64,000 bases of DNA, taken from positions 868,001 through 932,000 of the forward strand of contig NW_027331355.1 in assembly GCF_022965805.1 (NCBI RefSeq), given 5' to 3'. Positions within the stretch are counted from its first letter, which is position 1. Each line of letters opens with the position of its first letter. The position numbers and the translations under genes were made by a program. Under the pieces are notes generated by a model, which worked only from the letters and a program-made list of their open reading frames with translations, did not search any database and was not told the DNA's origin. This document shows, one piece after another, positions 12,101-23,067 of this stretch. The DNA is from Primulina eburnea (taxonomy: Eukaryota > Streptophyta > Magnoliopsida > Lamiales > Gesneriaceae).

Positions 12101-15100
12101 AACGCAGCATCGCCCGATCAAGCTTCCCACGCGTCCACACGCTTAATCGCCACGACTTGCCCCTAACCCTTCGAACCAGCCTAGCACTGACGGCTGACCT
12201 CCCAGGACCCTGACTCAGACTCTCCACTGTCTGAACCACGGCTTGGAGCAGGCCTGCACACAGCCACCTTCACCCATCCCTCGATCGAACCCCCTCCTAG
12301 CCCAAAACATAAAGATCCAATTGCAACTCTCACACAACCCGTTCTCGATTTGTTCCTTATGCCTATGCACCTTCAACTAGACATGTTTGAGCCTTCTACC
12401 CATCAATCCTGCCAGCCCCTTGCAACAAGAGTCAAAAACATGAGAATCAATTCATAAAAATCGGTTTTCTCCATGAACTTGCATTCGAAACTCACATAAA
12501 ACATTAGAACGACAATAAATCATGCACAATCAATCAAAAACTCGTATTATGGTGTGAAAGAAGAGAAAATGGAGGTATCGGGTATTTACGCTCGAAACCT
12601 CGATACAATTGCGTAGAACGGGCACCGAAGGGATGGGGAAGAGTTCTTATGAATTATTTTTGAGAAAACCAAGCACAATGGCTGCTGAATTGCCACGAGC
12701 TGCTGCTGCTGGGACTTGGGAGGGGCGACCGAGTGCAATGAGTGAGGGGATTAGGGTTTTGGGGTAGGGTTTGTTATAATAAGATTGTATGATGGGGCCC
12801 TTTAATTAAAAATAATTAGGAGGAGTAGGAGTTTAGTTAAAAATAATTAGGAGTAAGAGTTTAGGCTCAATATAACTTAAAGTAGGTTCATTAAGCCCAA
12901 AACACCATCGCAAAATATTTCATTTAAGTATGTTTGTTCTGCTAAAAATTACATACCGGTTTATGAATCGATGAGTAAAAATACCCTACCAAGGCCCATT
13001 ATTTAAAAATCACACATATATACATCATATATTAAAAAATTAAAAATAATTATTTAATAAAAATATTTTTCTCTATCTGTCTCCGGTTTCCGTTCCTCGT
13101 TCGAGCGAGAAATACTGCTAAAAGTCCTAATACATGAAATCTCAACATCCATGAAATAAAATACCTATCCATGCCATGATCATGTATTTAATGCATTAAA
13201 AATAATTAAGCACATATTTTAGCAAAACCCTAGATTGAATGCAGTCATGTTACGTAGTTCGAATTTCTTAGACCTTACAATTAATCTTCTACTGTAATAG
13301 GCTCTTTGAAGACTTGTAGTTAGTCATAATTGTGAATTTCTTTCCTAATAGATACGGCCTCCAACGTTGGATTGCCATTATCAGAGACATCAACTCCTCA
13401 GAAGTAGATTTAGCTAAGGCCCGAGCTGCCAAAGCCTTACTATAATATGCAATGGGCCTCCCCTCTTGAGACAGAATTGCTCCTATCCCCTTTCCTGAAA
13501 CATCACACCATCACAAGTTTTTTTATTGAAATCAGGTAACCGCAAAAGCGGGGCTGTGCTAATAGCTGTTTTTAGCTGCTCAAACCTCTGCGCTTCTAAA
13601 TTCCATTTGAAATTATTCTTCCTCAAAAGTTTATTTAAAGGTTTGGCTATCATCCCATATCCCTTTGTGAACATTCTGTAATATTTGGTTAATCACATAA
13701 ACCCTCGAATGCCCTTAACATTTAGAGGCGTAGGCCATTTCTGCACACTCTCGATTTTTTTTATCATCCATTGACACTCCTTACCCGGAGATTGTATGTC
13801 CCAAATATTCCACTTTTAGCCCAAATGGACATTTCTTTCGATTCAACACTAACTGATGTTGGCTCAAAACTGTCAATATGATGCCAAGATGCCTCAAATG
13901 ATCTTCCCGCGTAACACTGTAGATTAATATATCATCAAAAAACACTAACACAAATTTTCTTAAGTATGGGCGAAGTACCTCATTCATCATCATCTGAAAG
14001 GTTGCCGGTACATTTTTTAGCCCAAATGACATCACAAGGAACTCTTAATGCCCCGAGTGTGTCCTAAAAGCTGTTTTAGAGACATCCTCGTTTCGTACAT
14101 GGATCTGGTGATATCCGGATTGCAAATCAAGCTTGGAAAAATGCCTTGCCCCATACAATTCATCCAACAACTCATCCACCACTGGAATAGGATATTTATC
14201 AGCCAGAATTATGTCATTTAGGGCCCCGATAGTCCACAAAGAACCTCCAGCTACCATCTTTCTTTTTAACAAGGATCACATGGCTAGAATACGGGCTGGT
14301 GCTAAGCTGAATCACTCACCCCTGCAGATAGCCTTTATTAACAAAGAACCTCCAGCTACCATCTTCCTTTCAACCCATTTGTGATTCGCCTCCTTCTTCA
14401 TTTCCTTCAGAATGGGGCAACTCCTCGTGAATGGACTGTTTTGTAAGCTTGGCCAGGAACACTTTAATTTCCGATATTTCACCCACTGCTTTGTTGGGAT
14501 TGGCTATGTTTCCTTGCAATTCCTTGACCCCTCCTCTCAGTTCGGATATATCTGCTCCCACATTTCCTTGCATCCCGAGGAACTCTTCCTTCAAACCCAG
14601 CACCGAATTTTCCAGTGCCTCAAACCTTACTTCTGATCTCGTAGATGCCATGACTCTTGCTCAGGCTATCCGGCAGATCGGACCAATTTAATAGAATACA
14701 CCCGAGCCGATAAAATTTAAGAAGCAATTACAGAAATATAATTTGGAGTTTTGTACTGATATGATAAAAATTTCTCTTCTCTCACTTTGCTCCTGCTACT
14801 CCCCCCACGTGGCTTTCCTAACTTTCTCCTAGAGTACACGTATTGCGGATCATGGGCCTTTGTTTCTTCAAGACCTCACTATCTATGCCGCCCGTATCAT
14901 TCACTGAGATTACCTCACTTATTTCATTTCAATCTCTCCTGTTTTTTTGCGTTTGACTTGCAGGTTTTCATGGGTTGTTAAGTGAACAAGTTGATTTATA
15001 TTGTATTGTATAGGATTTATATTCTATACCTAGAAGAAATGGTTGACGCATTACAGAGAAATTGTAGAATGTCAAGGTGCTTGTGTGAGATTCAAGAAGA

Positions 15101-18100
15101 CAAGTTGACATAATTGCGACTTGAATATGCATTCCATGATTCTGATTCCTACATATCTAAAATAATGTGCTCTCTCACAACTAACTTTTCTGTTCCCCCA
15201 GTCTTAAAACCAGTATTGGTATTAGGGTAATTATTTAATTTATCCGACTTGGATACTTGAATAAGCTCTCCGTGGTTATCATTGACTTAAGAATTAAGAT
15301 TGAGTTCATCATCTTACATGCATAGATGACGTTGATGTGAAATGATTAGCAGATATATCTCGCACTTGAATTTTTCTTGAGAATATATTACCTGAATTAT
15401 TTGAGTGCTATGTGTTAGGTTTCCCTATTCTTGGGGTTGAGTGGCAAAAGATGGAAAATCCGGACTTGCGGTTGTCCATGGGGATGAAATCTGATCAGAA
15501 GGGTGTTCGTATAAGAAGAATTGATCCCACTGCTCCAGAATTCAAGGTTTTGAAGCCATCAGATATCATTCTCAGCTTTGATGGAGTTGACATTGCGAAT
15601 GATGGAACCGGTAAGATCCAGAGAACAGTTTCTAGTGGCCCTTACATAATGACATGTAAAATGCTAACATTTCATCTTTGTGCTTAATCATGTGCTTCTT
15701 TTATGAAGTTATCTTTGGTGATCAATTATTCTCAAGAAACTTAATGTTGAAATTTTCATGCTTGACATTGAATGGAGAATTGAGCTCCATCAAGGAGGAA
15801 AGTTCATAAAATTCTATTTAATGTCACTGTGAATAACTGATGGTGACTAGACCTCTGCAGTATGCATATCTCGTGTAGTATAATATGTTGCATTTCTGAA
15901 AATCATTTTCAACTGAGAGTGAGGTGGCCGGTCTGTATGCATATCAATGGTTAATGCAAATAATTGCTATCAGATGTCATGGCTACAATGTCTCGTTACC
16001 GTGTCTTGTGGTGGGTCTTGAATGTGACTTTTTGCATATCGGCGTCTGCCGAAATATGACTCCTGTTATGCTATTCTTGTTTTCTCAAAGTATCAGGTAA
16101 ATTTCATGTGTCCCTTTGACTTAACTACTTGAACATGCTTGGGCAAACATGCAATTTGTCTGAATTATGCCCTCTTCCCCACCCTGGGGAATCAATGCAA
16201 GGGAGTAGTCAAAGCAGTATTACTTATATTCCCTTGCCACATATATGTTTCTCTATTGGGTACTTCATTCTGTACTTGATTTACAAAAACCCCAAGCTTG
16301 TCTCGTATTTGTTGTGATTGTTGTGACATTTCTTCAATTGATGATGCTCCTTATATTACTTTTGGTCTCTTGCAGTTCCATTTAGGCATGGAGAGCGTAT
16401 TGGTTTCAGCTACCTTGTGTCCCAGAAATACACCGAAGATAGTGCCTCGATTAAAGTTCTTCGTAATTCTGAAATTTTCAAATTCAATATTAAGCTTGGT
16501 GCTCATAGAAGGTTGATTCCAGCTCACAACAAGGGAAGACCTCCCTCTTATTACATCATTGCTGGATTTGTTTTTACTACTGTTTCTGTTCCATATTTTC
16601 GTTCTGAGGTGAGTATTCCATGTTTGTTACAGCCTTCAGGTTCTCCTGATTCTATATATGCAATGTAAATGTCATTTTGAGCTTCTGACATCTTAAGTTC
16701 ACAGCAACTAGAAGTGTCTTTAATGCAATATGGATTGTGCTGTACACCTATAAAATTTTGTCGTTTCCCATAATTTTAACTTACGCAAACGTGAGAAACA
16801 TGATATTTGAGCTATGTAAATTTGAACTCCAGTGGGATAGCATCTGTACCAGATATTAATCATGGACTACTATCCTTTTACTTTTTAATTTGATGTCTTT
16901 CAAAACTGCTCTTTTCAAAGTAATGTTTACCTTTTCTTTTCCCCTTTGGGTTGATTTCTTATGATAATGGGTATGTGCTTCAGAAGCAAGGGTTAGCTGT
17001 GTCGTAGTGGTACAGATTTTGATTGCCAGCCCTAGTGTCTTATCTGTGTTGGCAGGCTTTTTGTCTAGCAGCTAATGATCACTCAAGCATCAAAATATTT
17101 CATAATTGGCATGGCTTTTTTGGCTCTGGAACTTGTCTGACTTTGCATTGTTTGTCAAGGTTCTAGCCATCAAATGAAGAATTCCCTTTCCTTCACCACC
17201 TTCCTCTCCCTTGATTTATTTTTCTTCAATGTGTTCTATCTTAATGCTTAAATTTGTCCCTCTTTCGTTTTGAAGAGGTATTCTTGTTGATTTTCAGCTT
17301 GGTGTTTGACAGCTTCCATGTTTAGTTTCTATATAATTCCTCTTGAGATCCATTTCTATTGACTCCTAAATTTGGAGATCTTGTGTTCTATGCCAAAAAA
17401 AATCTTGTCTACTTGCTTAATGCTAAAACTTTATTTGTTTCTCTCTTTGGCTGTGAAGTTTGCATATACCCATGATACTCAAGATTCCAATGTCTATTCT
17501 ATTTTTTCATTAACGCTGATTACAATTTTATATGTTATTTTAATATATGAAACAAATAAATATAGTCAGTCATTTAGATTTGTTCTCACTTATTTCTTCG
17601 GAACTTCCAGTACGGAAAGGATTATGAGTATGAAGCTCCAGTCAAGTTACTGGACAAACTCTTGCATGAAATGCCTCAATCTCCAGATGAACAAATTGTT
17701 GTGGTTTCTCAGGTGCGCCACATCACTATAATACAGAAACCATTTGTATTTTTTCTAAGAAGAGTGTTTCTCACCCTTGCTTCTTTGTTATTGCAAAATT
17801 ATTTAAGGTGCTTGTTGCTGACATCAACATTGGGTATGAAGATATTGTCAATACTCAGGTTTGTGGTTTGATGACAGTTAACTCATTCTAGGAGTTCAAT
17901 CGCTGCAAGTAATTTGTCATCTTGCCTATTCCTTGATTATTATTCATTATGTTTCGTGTCTTGTTAGGTTCTTGCTTTTGATGGTCAACCTGTGAAGAAT
18001 TTGAAAAGCTTAGCCAGAATGGTAGAAAGCAGCAATGATGAATTCTTGAAATTTGATTTGGAATACCAGCAGGTGGATCTCTTTGTTCTTTTGTAGTGTT

Positions 18101-18263
18101 GGTGTACTATGTCAATTTATATATCCTGTTGCAGTATATTTTAACGCAATAATATTTTGAGCAGATTGTCGTCCTCCAAACAAAGACTGCTAAAGCGGCA
18201 ACTTTGGACATCCTTGCAACACATTGTATACCGTCAGCAATGTCAGATGATCTAAAGATTTGA
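6124..18263 (+). CDS. DEG9: DEG9-type Deg/HtrA serine protease (nuclear/nucleolar), nine exons, intact
   Basis: Coding exons are 6124-6700, 8480-8679, 8763-8943, 15419-15610, 16376-16608, 17611-17712, 17808-17858, 17968-18072 and 18165-18263. All introns are GT-AG, phases agree, and the sum is 1740 nt (579 residues plus TGA). The trypsin-like domain (about 115-310) has the full triad: His160 in TNAHS, Asp191 in ECDIAML (split by intron 1) and Ser269 in [12 protein letters not shown] domain follows at about 345-435, and a second PDZ-like part at about 495-550. The strongly basic N-terminus (KLKRKRGR at 6-13; RRRGRPRK at 67-74) fits nuclear import. Length and domain order match Arabidopsis DEG9, a nuclear/nucleolar ATP-independent protease reported to degrade the response regulator ARR4. 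The start is the first ATG in frame with the conserved body. Intron 3 (6475 bp) is swollen by a retroelement, but both its splice sites remain. The 3' UTR probably runs to about 18600. Confidence 0.93.
7217..7802. mobile_element. Probable MITE in DEG9 intron 1
   Basis: The block begins GACATCCACATTGGTG and ends with the near reverse complement, CACCAACGTGGATGGTC. It encloses AT-rich DNA with internal stem-like sequence (AGTTGGTGATGAG against CTCACCAACGTGG). Length (about 580 bp), AT content and intronic position fit a non-autonomous DNA transposon. No target duplication could be fixed, so the superfamily is open. Confidence 0.45.
8968..9259 (-). repeat. Left LTR (3' LTR in element orientation) of the intronic gypsy
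   Basis: 292 bp, TGAGCCGATA...CCCGTATCA, matching 14703-14899 over both ends. The T/C-rich middle (about 9120-9190) is longer here than in the right copy. Confidence 0.8.
9246..9548 (-). pseudogene. gypsy pol C-terminus with chromodomain-like motif
   Basis: [15 protein letters not shown] is the usual sequence after integrase in chromoviruses. It is followed by [14 protein letters not shown] and [11 protein letters not shown], the latter the end of a chromodomain (ATWED). Chromodomains direct these elements to marked chromatin. The pieces are out of frame with upstream pol. Confidence 0.7.
9995..10548 (-). pseudogene. gypsy integrase remnant
   Basis: Broken minus-strand frames show an HHCC zinc-binding region ([11 protein letters not shown] and, after a frame change, [10 protein letters not shown]). 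The catalytic core follows: [10 protein letters not shown] for the first Asp, [10 protein letters not shown] for the second, and ETDGQSE for the Glu. Frames shift near 10400 and 10200. Confidence 0.8.
10896..13279 (-). mobile_element. Nested LTR (about 2.4 kb) inside the intronic gypsy
   Basis: A block unlike the gypsy interior, bounded by TGTAACATCC at 10896 and GACCTTACA at 13279. It belongs to the same broad LTR family as 26073-29090 and 57971-60705. Shared minus-strand landmarks are the GAGTCTAAAGACTC palindrome (11104-11117), a CCGCGGTACCCG block (about 11360), GGCGCTGCCA (about 11595) and the closing segment with GGTTTCCGTTCCTCGTTCGA (about 13085). No matching target duplication is visible (left TCAAA, right ATTAA), so the exact ends are approximate. 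Confidence 0.65.
11104..11117. promoter_or_regulatory. Conserved LTR palindrome (copy 2, minus LTR)
   Basis: GAGTCTAAAGACTC, the reverse complement of the 4817-4830 motif, at the equivalent place in a minus-strand LTR. Confidence 0.6.
13280..13674 (-). pseudogene. gypsy connection/RNase H remnant
   Basis: Minus-strand residues [20 protein letters not shown] followed by [22 protein letters not shown] are the typical segment linking RT to RNase H in gypsy pol. Weaker RNase H similarity continues toward about 13290, where the nested LTR cuts in. Confidence 0.7.
13781..14272 (-). pseudogene. gypsy reverse transcriptase remnant
   Basis: Two adjoining frames give the RT core: [18 protein letters not shown], then [45 protein letters not shown] and the catalytic FFDDILIYS, then [16 protein letters not shown]. 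Order and motifs are those of Ty3/gypsy RT. The frame breaks near 14040, and the region before DKYPIP is damaged (a [12 protein letters not shown] motif is lost), so no active enzyme can be made. Confidence 0.85.
14370..14651 (-). pseudogene. gypsy gag N-terminal fragment
   Basis: About 93 residues starting [14 protein letters not shown]. They are rich in Glu, Leu and Gly in a pattern expected for a coiled coil, as in the start of chromovirus Gag proteins. It is followed at once by reverse transcriptase sequence, so most of gag and all of the protease are deleted. A 25-bp stretch (AAAGAACCTCCAGCTACCAT and next bases) recurs at 14238-14262 and 14342-14366 across the junction, which suggests a duplication during the rearrangement. 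Confidence 0.6.
14703..14899 (-). repeat. Right LTR (5' LTR in element orientation) of the intronic gypsy
   Basis: 197 bp, starting CGAGCCGATA (first base changed from T) and ending CCCGTATCA. It is shorter than its partner by internal deletion. The next bases, TTCAC, match the left flank. Confidence 0.8.
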
Positions 18264-19310
18264 TATCACACCATCTGGGGATCTACATCTACTTTCCAAT
18301 TGGATTGTTGAAATTTCATTCTTATATCACATCTCTGTTTTTCTTGGTGTTGGGAGGCCACTTTTTCAAGTACCTACCAGTGAAACTATTAGCTAGCGAC
18401 TTTCAGGCGAGTGAAGCAGGCTGTCGCGAACTAGGCTCTTTGAGTTGTCTGTATCTGCCGGTTAGAGCCGTTTTAGGTGAGGCGAAGGGGTGATATTTTT
18501 TGCTTTACCAATCCCCTCTTAAAAATAACTGCAGATTTAAAGTCAGGCGTTCCTTTGTTTTGATGCCAGTGTTTGTGTTTCTTGATTCGTCACAAGTTGA
18601 ATATATAATGGTTAACTATGCAATTCAAAAGTTCTGACTTTTAGCCAGTACAACTGCTTATTTTTGTTGTTACTCGAACTAGTAATCTATGGTATATCCT
18701 GGTAACGTTGGTTGGATTTCATAGAACAAATAGCTTTCTGGTTCTCTATCCTTGAAAAATTCCTTAAATCTCATTTGATTTACTTAAAAAATATAATTTT
18801 CATATTTAAAATTAGCCTATTTCCCTAATCCGATCAACCTGGTTGGTCAATCAGTTGATTTTTTTAGGTTAAGAGGTGGTGGGGTTTTTGTGTACTATGT
18901 TGTGTAGGGATGAGTATTCTATTACTTTGGTTACCGACTGAACTGAAATTGATTTAACCGAACATTTTTAGGCTAATTGAACTTAACCGAATTTCTAAAT
19001 AAAAACTAATTAGCTAAACATAATTAAAATCAGTTATTTCGGTCAATAATCGATTTTTTTTAAATAGAAAATAAATAATTTATATGAAATTAATAATTGA
19101 AGTATGATATTTTTATTATAATAAAACACATTTTGTCTAAAGAAATGGAGGTTCGCTTCTATTGATGAATTTCAAAACTCTCTTACCTGACATCAGTTAT
19201 CAATCTTAATTACAAAACTTACGCACAATATTAAATATAAAAACATTGAATACATTTTATAAATTTTGCCTAAAGGAATTAAGTTATGTATAGTATTAAG
19301 GCAAAAACTT

Positions 19311-19455
19311 ATGTGAGACAGTCTCACGGATCGTATTTGTGAGACGGATATTTTATTTGGGTCATCCATGAAAAAATATTACTTTTTATGCCAAGAGTAT
19401 TATTTTTTATTTTGAATATGGGTAGGGTTGAGACGGTTTCACATGAGATCCACTC
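19311..19455. mobile_element. Short MITE with GTGAGAC ends
   Basis: It begins TGTGAGACAGTCTCAC, itself palindromic (GTGAGACaGTCTCAC). It continues with GATCGTATTTGTGAGACGGA and a GGGTCATCCATGAAAAAATA block, and ends GAGACGGTTTCACATGAGA. From general knowledge, this GTGAGACGGTCTCAC-type repeat is common in Lamiales genomes. TAGTATTA flanks both sides (about 19292 and 19457) and may be a target duplication. Confidence 0.6.
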
Positions 19456-19559
19456 TAGTATTAAATATAAAAAAATTAAATACATATTATAAGTAAAGTC
19501 TAATAAAAAATTTCAAAATGTAATTATTGGTTAACCGAATGTTTTGTACGAATCAAGAA

Positions 19560-19725
19560 ACACAATTCTCTTTGTTTAGTTCCAAATTCCAATTCCTAAA
19601 AATTAGAGTCGAAATTGGTCACCGCTAGTTGTGGCTGCAAACTATTCTCGGGATTGGAGTCGAAATTGGAACTGGAACATAATTCTCTTTGTTTAGTTCC
19701 AAATTCCAATTCCTAAAAATTAGAA
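19560..19725 (+). repeat. 46-bp direct repeat
   Basis: AATTCTCTTTGTTTAGTTCC and the bases after it recur almost exactly at about 19562-19607 and 19680-19725, spaced by about 118 bp. It looks like a local duplication of unknown origin. Confidence 0.7.
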
Positions 19726-20402
19726 ATCCGAATTGTAATTGAATTTATCTAAAATTGTTGTTGAAATTATAAAGTAATTTTAAATTTTAATTTTTTATAT
19801 GTATAGACGGTTAAGTTTATATAACTAACTTACGAACTTTACCTTTTTTCTTTTATTTATTAAAAAAATAAATCTTCATAATATTTTATAATATAATTTA
19901 TCCAATAATCAAATTTTAATTATCTTCTAAACGTCGTACAATTTTTTTTCTTGACTCTTAATATTTTAAAAAATAAATTTTGATTCAAATCGATTTTAGC
20001 TATAACTAAACAAAAGATGAAAGTCGTTAAAAACCGAAACCGAAACTGAAACCGAAACGGGACCGTGTCTATGCAATTCGATTATGAGTCCATATCGTTG
20101 ATTTTAGAATCATGGTTATATTACTTTATTCGTAAAGTTACTTTTGTTAAACCTAAAATGTCTTTTCATTAAATTTAAAAAACGATTTTAAACTTAATTT
20201 TTTTTCCAACTTATTTTTTAAAATAAAAAATAGGTATATGGGTGTAGCGAATAATTAGGCTTCATTATTACGAGTTTATTTTTATTTATTTATTTTCTAG
20301 GTCACCTGGTCTTGCTTAGCCTATTGCTTCTGTTCAAAAGATAAAAATAAGCGACATAATTTAACGAACCATGTGAATTGCATGCAAAAACTCAACAAAT
20401 TC

Positions 20403-21153
20403 TGATATGAATATGACCGGACATTACGAGCTAACTTTTGGAAAGAGTTTCAAGAAGCGTTGTTGTCTGGATCGTATAAGCTTAAATGTAATTGAAGATG
20501 AAGAATCAATAGTGTTCAAGCAACAAGATTCAATGAAGCATTTCATGGAATTGTGTCGAGCAACCAAGCATTCGAGTGCAAACTGACCCTGGACACCAGC
20601 GCACACCCAAGCGCCCAAACAGAGGCGTCCCAGTGCACCATGTGCGCAACCTGGGCGCCCCAACGCTCCAAAATAAGCATCTTGGTGCGCCGCATTGCAG
20701 ATTTTAAGATAGAAACCCTAGCTTGACATTTTTACATGAATTGTTATCTTTTTTAATTTAAACAAAGTTGCATAAACCTTATGATTAAGAATTTTGAACA
20801 TTATTGAGTTTTATCATATATTTGAAAATAATTTTATCTTCAAAAAGCTTTGACTTTGTTTACACCTTTATGCTTGTTCCTAAAATCTAATTTATCAAAA
20901 TTTCATATTTTGTGGCATTTGTCGATTGTTCTTCACGAGGATTGTCAAAAACGAATTTTTTGAAGGTTGCCCTGAGATCAATTGTTCTTATTTATGTTAT
21001 TGGTTACTAAAACACATCGTTTATCGGTGAATATCATGTTGCTGGTTTAAAAGTTAAAGATCGGGGGTCACAAAAATTCTTTTTGTTAATTGAATTGAGG
21101 GCGTGATTTGGTCTAGCTTGTGTTTGCCTTTCATACATAACCAGATTCACATC
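20403..21153 (+). mobile_element. Probable 5' LTR of an interrupted Ty3/gypsy element
   Basis: The right end is supported: TTCACATCA at 21145-21153 followed 3 bases later by a primer-binding-like CGGTATCAGAGC (21157-21168). The left end at TGATATGAAT is only a guess from the TG rule. Inside lies a GC-rich stretch with repeated GCGCCC/GCGCAC units (about 20598-20695), in contrast to its AT-rich surroundings. Confidence 0.5.
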
Positions 21154-21156
21154 ATT

Positions 21157-21168
21157 CGGTATCAGAGC
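21157..21168 (+). other. Primer-binding site (initiator tRNA-Met), one mismatch
   Basis: CGGTATCAGAGC against the usual plant TGGTATCAGAGC. It sits between the LTR end and an A-rich leader before the gag ATG at 21816. Confidence 0.65.
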
Positions 21169-21815
21169 TATGGCTTGCTACGATTATATCATTTGATAGT
21201 TTTGAAACAAGTAAGTTATCTCGTTTTATTTATCAGGTCTTCTTCGTCTATTATTCGTGTTTTTCGTTATGTTGCAAGAATTCTATTTATTCGTCTTGTC
21301 GTGCAATTTGTAAAAAAAAAAAAAAGGAGATTGTTTTCGATTAAAAAAAAGGGAGATAAATTTTTTTTAAAAAAAAGGATCGATCAATAAAAAAAGTGAG
21401 ATCGATCAATAACAAAAAACAAAAAGGAAAAAAAAAGATATAGTGTTTGAGTTTTAGTGCTTGAATATGAGCATTAAAAATTCTAATTTTGTGTGTGTTT
21501 AAGTCATGTCTGGATTCAGATTTGATTGTTCTTTTGCATTCTAAGTGAGTCAATTTTCAAGTGCCGTGAAATTTGAACTTGTGAGTAGGATGCACAAAAG
21601 TTACAAAGCCCAACGTATATCCTTTGAGAGAAATCACAAATTTGAGTGAAATACTTAAGTGCGAGTGTATATTCGTTGGCGTGACTTGTGAGTATTTGTA
21701 GTGAAGACAAAAAAATAGAGTTTGAGTGATTTTTATTTTAGAGTGACTAGTGAGACTTGGGTGAGGTTTATTTATATCTTGTTATTTTTCTACTAACCTT
21801 TTTTGTAAGTACGAC

Positions 21816-22120
21816 ATGTCCGACAACCTTCAATTTCAAGAATGTGTTGGAGAGTTGGGAAACACTTGGGAGCAGGACTTTAAGCCTTTATGTGAGAAGT
21901 ATAGGCAAGTTGATGGGGATAGAAGAGCGAGGAGAGTCGAAGAGAATAGAGCATCATACTTAAATGGGGATGATGATAGGCGACGTGATGATAATCATAG
22001 ATATAGAAATAGAGAAAGGCAAAGAGTGAGTGGTGTTAAGATGACCATTCCATCTTTCCGTTGGAAAGTCGATACAAAGGAGTATCTTGATTGGGAGGAG
22101 ATGATGAAGTGTATATTTGA
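21816..22120 (+). pseudogene. gypsy gag, cut off by an LTR insertion
   Basis: An open frame starts at ATG 21816 (MSDNLQFQECV). It contains a basic Arg/Asp-rich linker, then MTIPSFRWKVDTKEYLDWEE, which matches the start of the retrotransposon Gag domain of plant chromoviruses (IPxFxGKxDPExYLxWE). The frame is broken at 22121, where the LARD LTR begins (TGTAACGTCC). The rest of this element is not found in the window and presumably lies to the right of 64000 or is lost. Confidence 0.7.
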
Positions 22121-23067
22121 TGTAACGTCCCGAAAATCTGAAGGTTCACGTGAATCACATGCATGCAAGTTATTAAATTTCTTCGGTATTTTATTAAATT
22201 ATTTTAAAGCATTAAATGCATGTTTATTTCATGAACTGGTGTTTTAATTCATTATTTATTTAAAGTTTCACGCATTAGAGATTTAAGTTGCATTTCGCCC
22301 TCGAACGAGAAACAGAGTCTGGAAAATTATCAAGAAAATTATTTTTATTAATTAATATAAGGTGTTTTAAAGGTATTTTTCAAAATGGGCTTTGTTGGGT
22401 ATTTTTACCCGTCAGAGCATATTTTTATTCGGTACGCAAATTTTATCAAATCAGGGGACTTTTTGAGGGCTCGGACAATATTTTCAAAAACTCACCTAAA
22501 CGAAATATTTTTTGGGAATGTGTTAGGGCTTGATAGACCTATTTTTTTAGCTTAATGGGCTCAAGACCCATTTTTAACTTTTAAAATGCAATTAAAGGCC
22601 CATTAGAGTTATTATACTATTTAATTAACCCCAAAACATACCATAAACCTATTTCCCAACCCATCAGCCGTCCACCCCTCTCCCATTCAGCAGGTTTTCG
22701 TGCATTTCAGCAGCAAAGTTCAGCAAAATCGGCCATAGCCATATCCTTCAAGAAATGTTCCTCCGGCAATTCCCCGACGCTCGTTTTTTCGATCTTCTTG
22801 CGTAAATTACATCAAGGCACACTTGTATTTTTATTTCCTCATCTCACACGTCATATATATGCTGATTTTAATGTATTTGTATGAGAATGATATGATCTAC
22901 ATCATGCTTGCACTTTTGATTGAGTTTGACATAAAAACCTTGTCTTGTTTTAACTCCATCTCACGTTTTCTTGTATGATTGCAATGGGCTGCTGTTTTTG
23001 GACGATCTAAGGGTTGATTAAGACGTTGAGATTATGTCTTATGTCTGGTCTAGAGTTTTAGTGTAGG

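Larger units (their letters stand above)
8968..14899 (-). mobile_element. Degenerate Ty3/gypsy chromovirus inside DEG9 intron 3
   Basis: Two related LTRs face the same way: 8968-9259 (292 bp) and 14703-14899 (197 bp, internally deleted). Both start with a GAGCCGATA-type end and finish CCCGTATCA. Read on the minus strand, the interior gives, in order, a gag-like piece, reverse transcriptase, RNase H, integrase and a chromodomain-like tail, all with stops and frameshifts. Immediately after the left LTR lies AGCCCCCCCTTT, a polypurine tract on the minus strand. Flanks read TTCAC at 8962-8966 (one extra C before the LTR) and TTCAC at 14900-14904, a nearly clean 5-bp duplication. It is antisense to DEG9. 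The element is dead and carries a nested solo LTR at 10896-13279. Confidence 0.85.
18264..20402. other. DEG9 3' flank and AT-rich intergenic DNA
   Basis: The DEG9 3' UTR probably occupies the first few hundred bases; no clear AATAAA is visible. The remainder is AT-rich with no supported gene. It holds a MITE (about 19311-19455) and a 46-bp direct repeat. The flanks of the MITE (around 19230 and 19457) themselves look like an older duplication. Confidence 0.5.

Noticed and set aside
20424..20663. Minus-strand 79-aa Gly/Cys-rich frame
   Set aside because: Arises from GCGCCC-type repeats in the probable LTR, not a gene.
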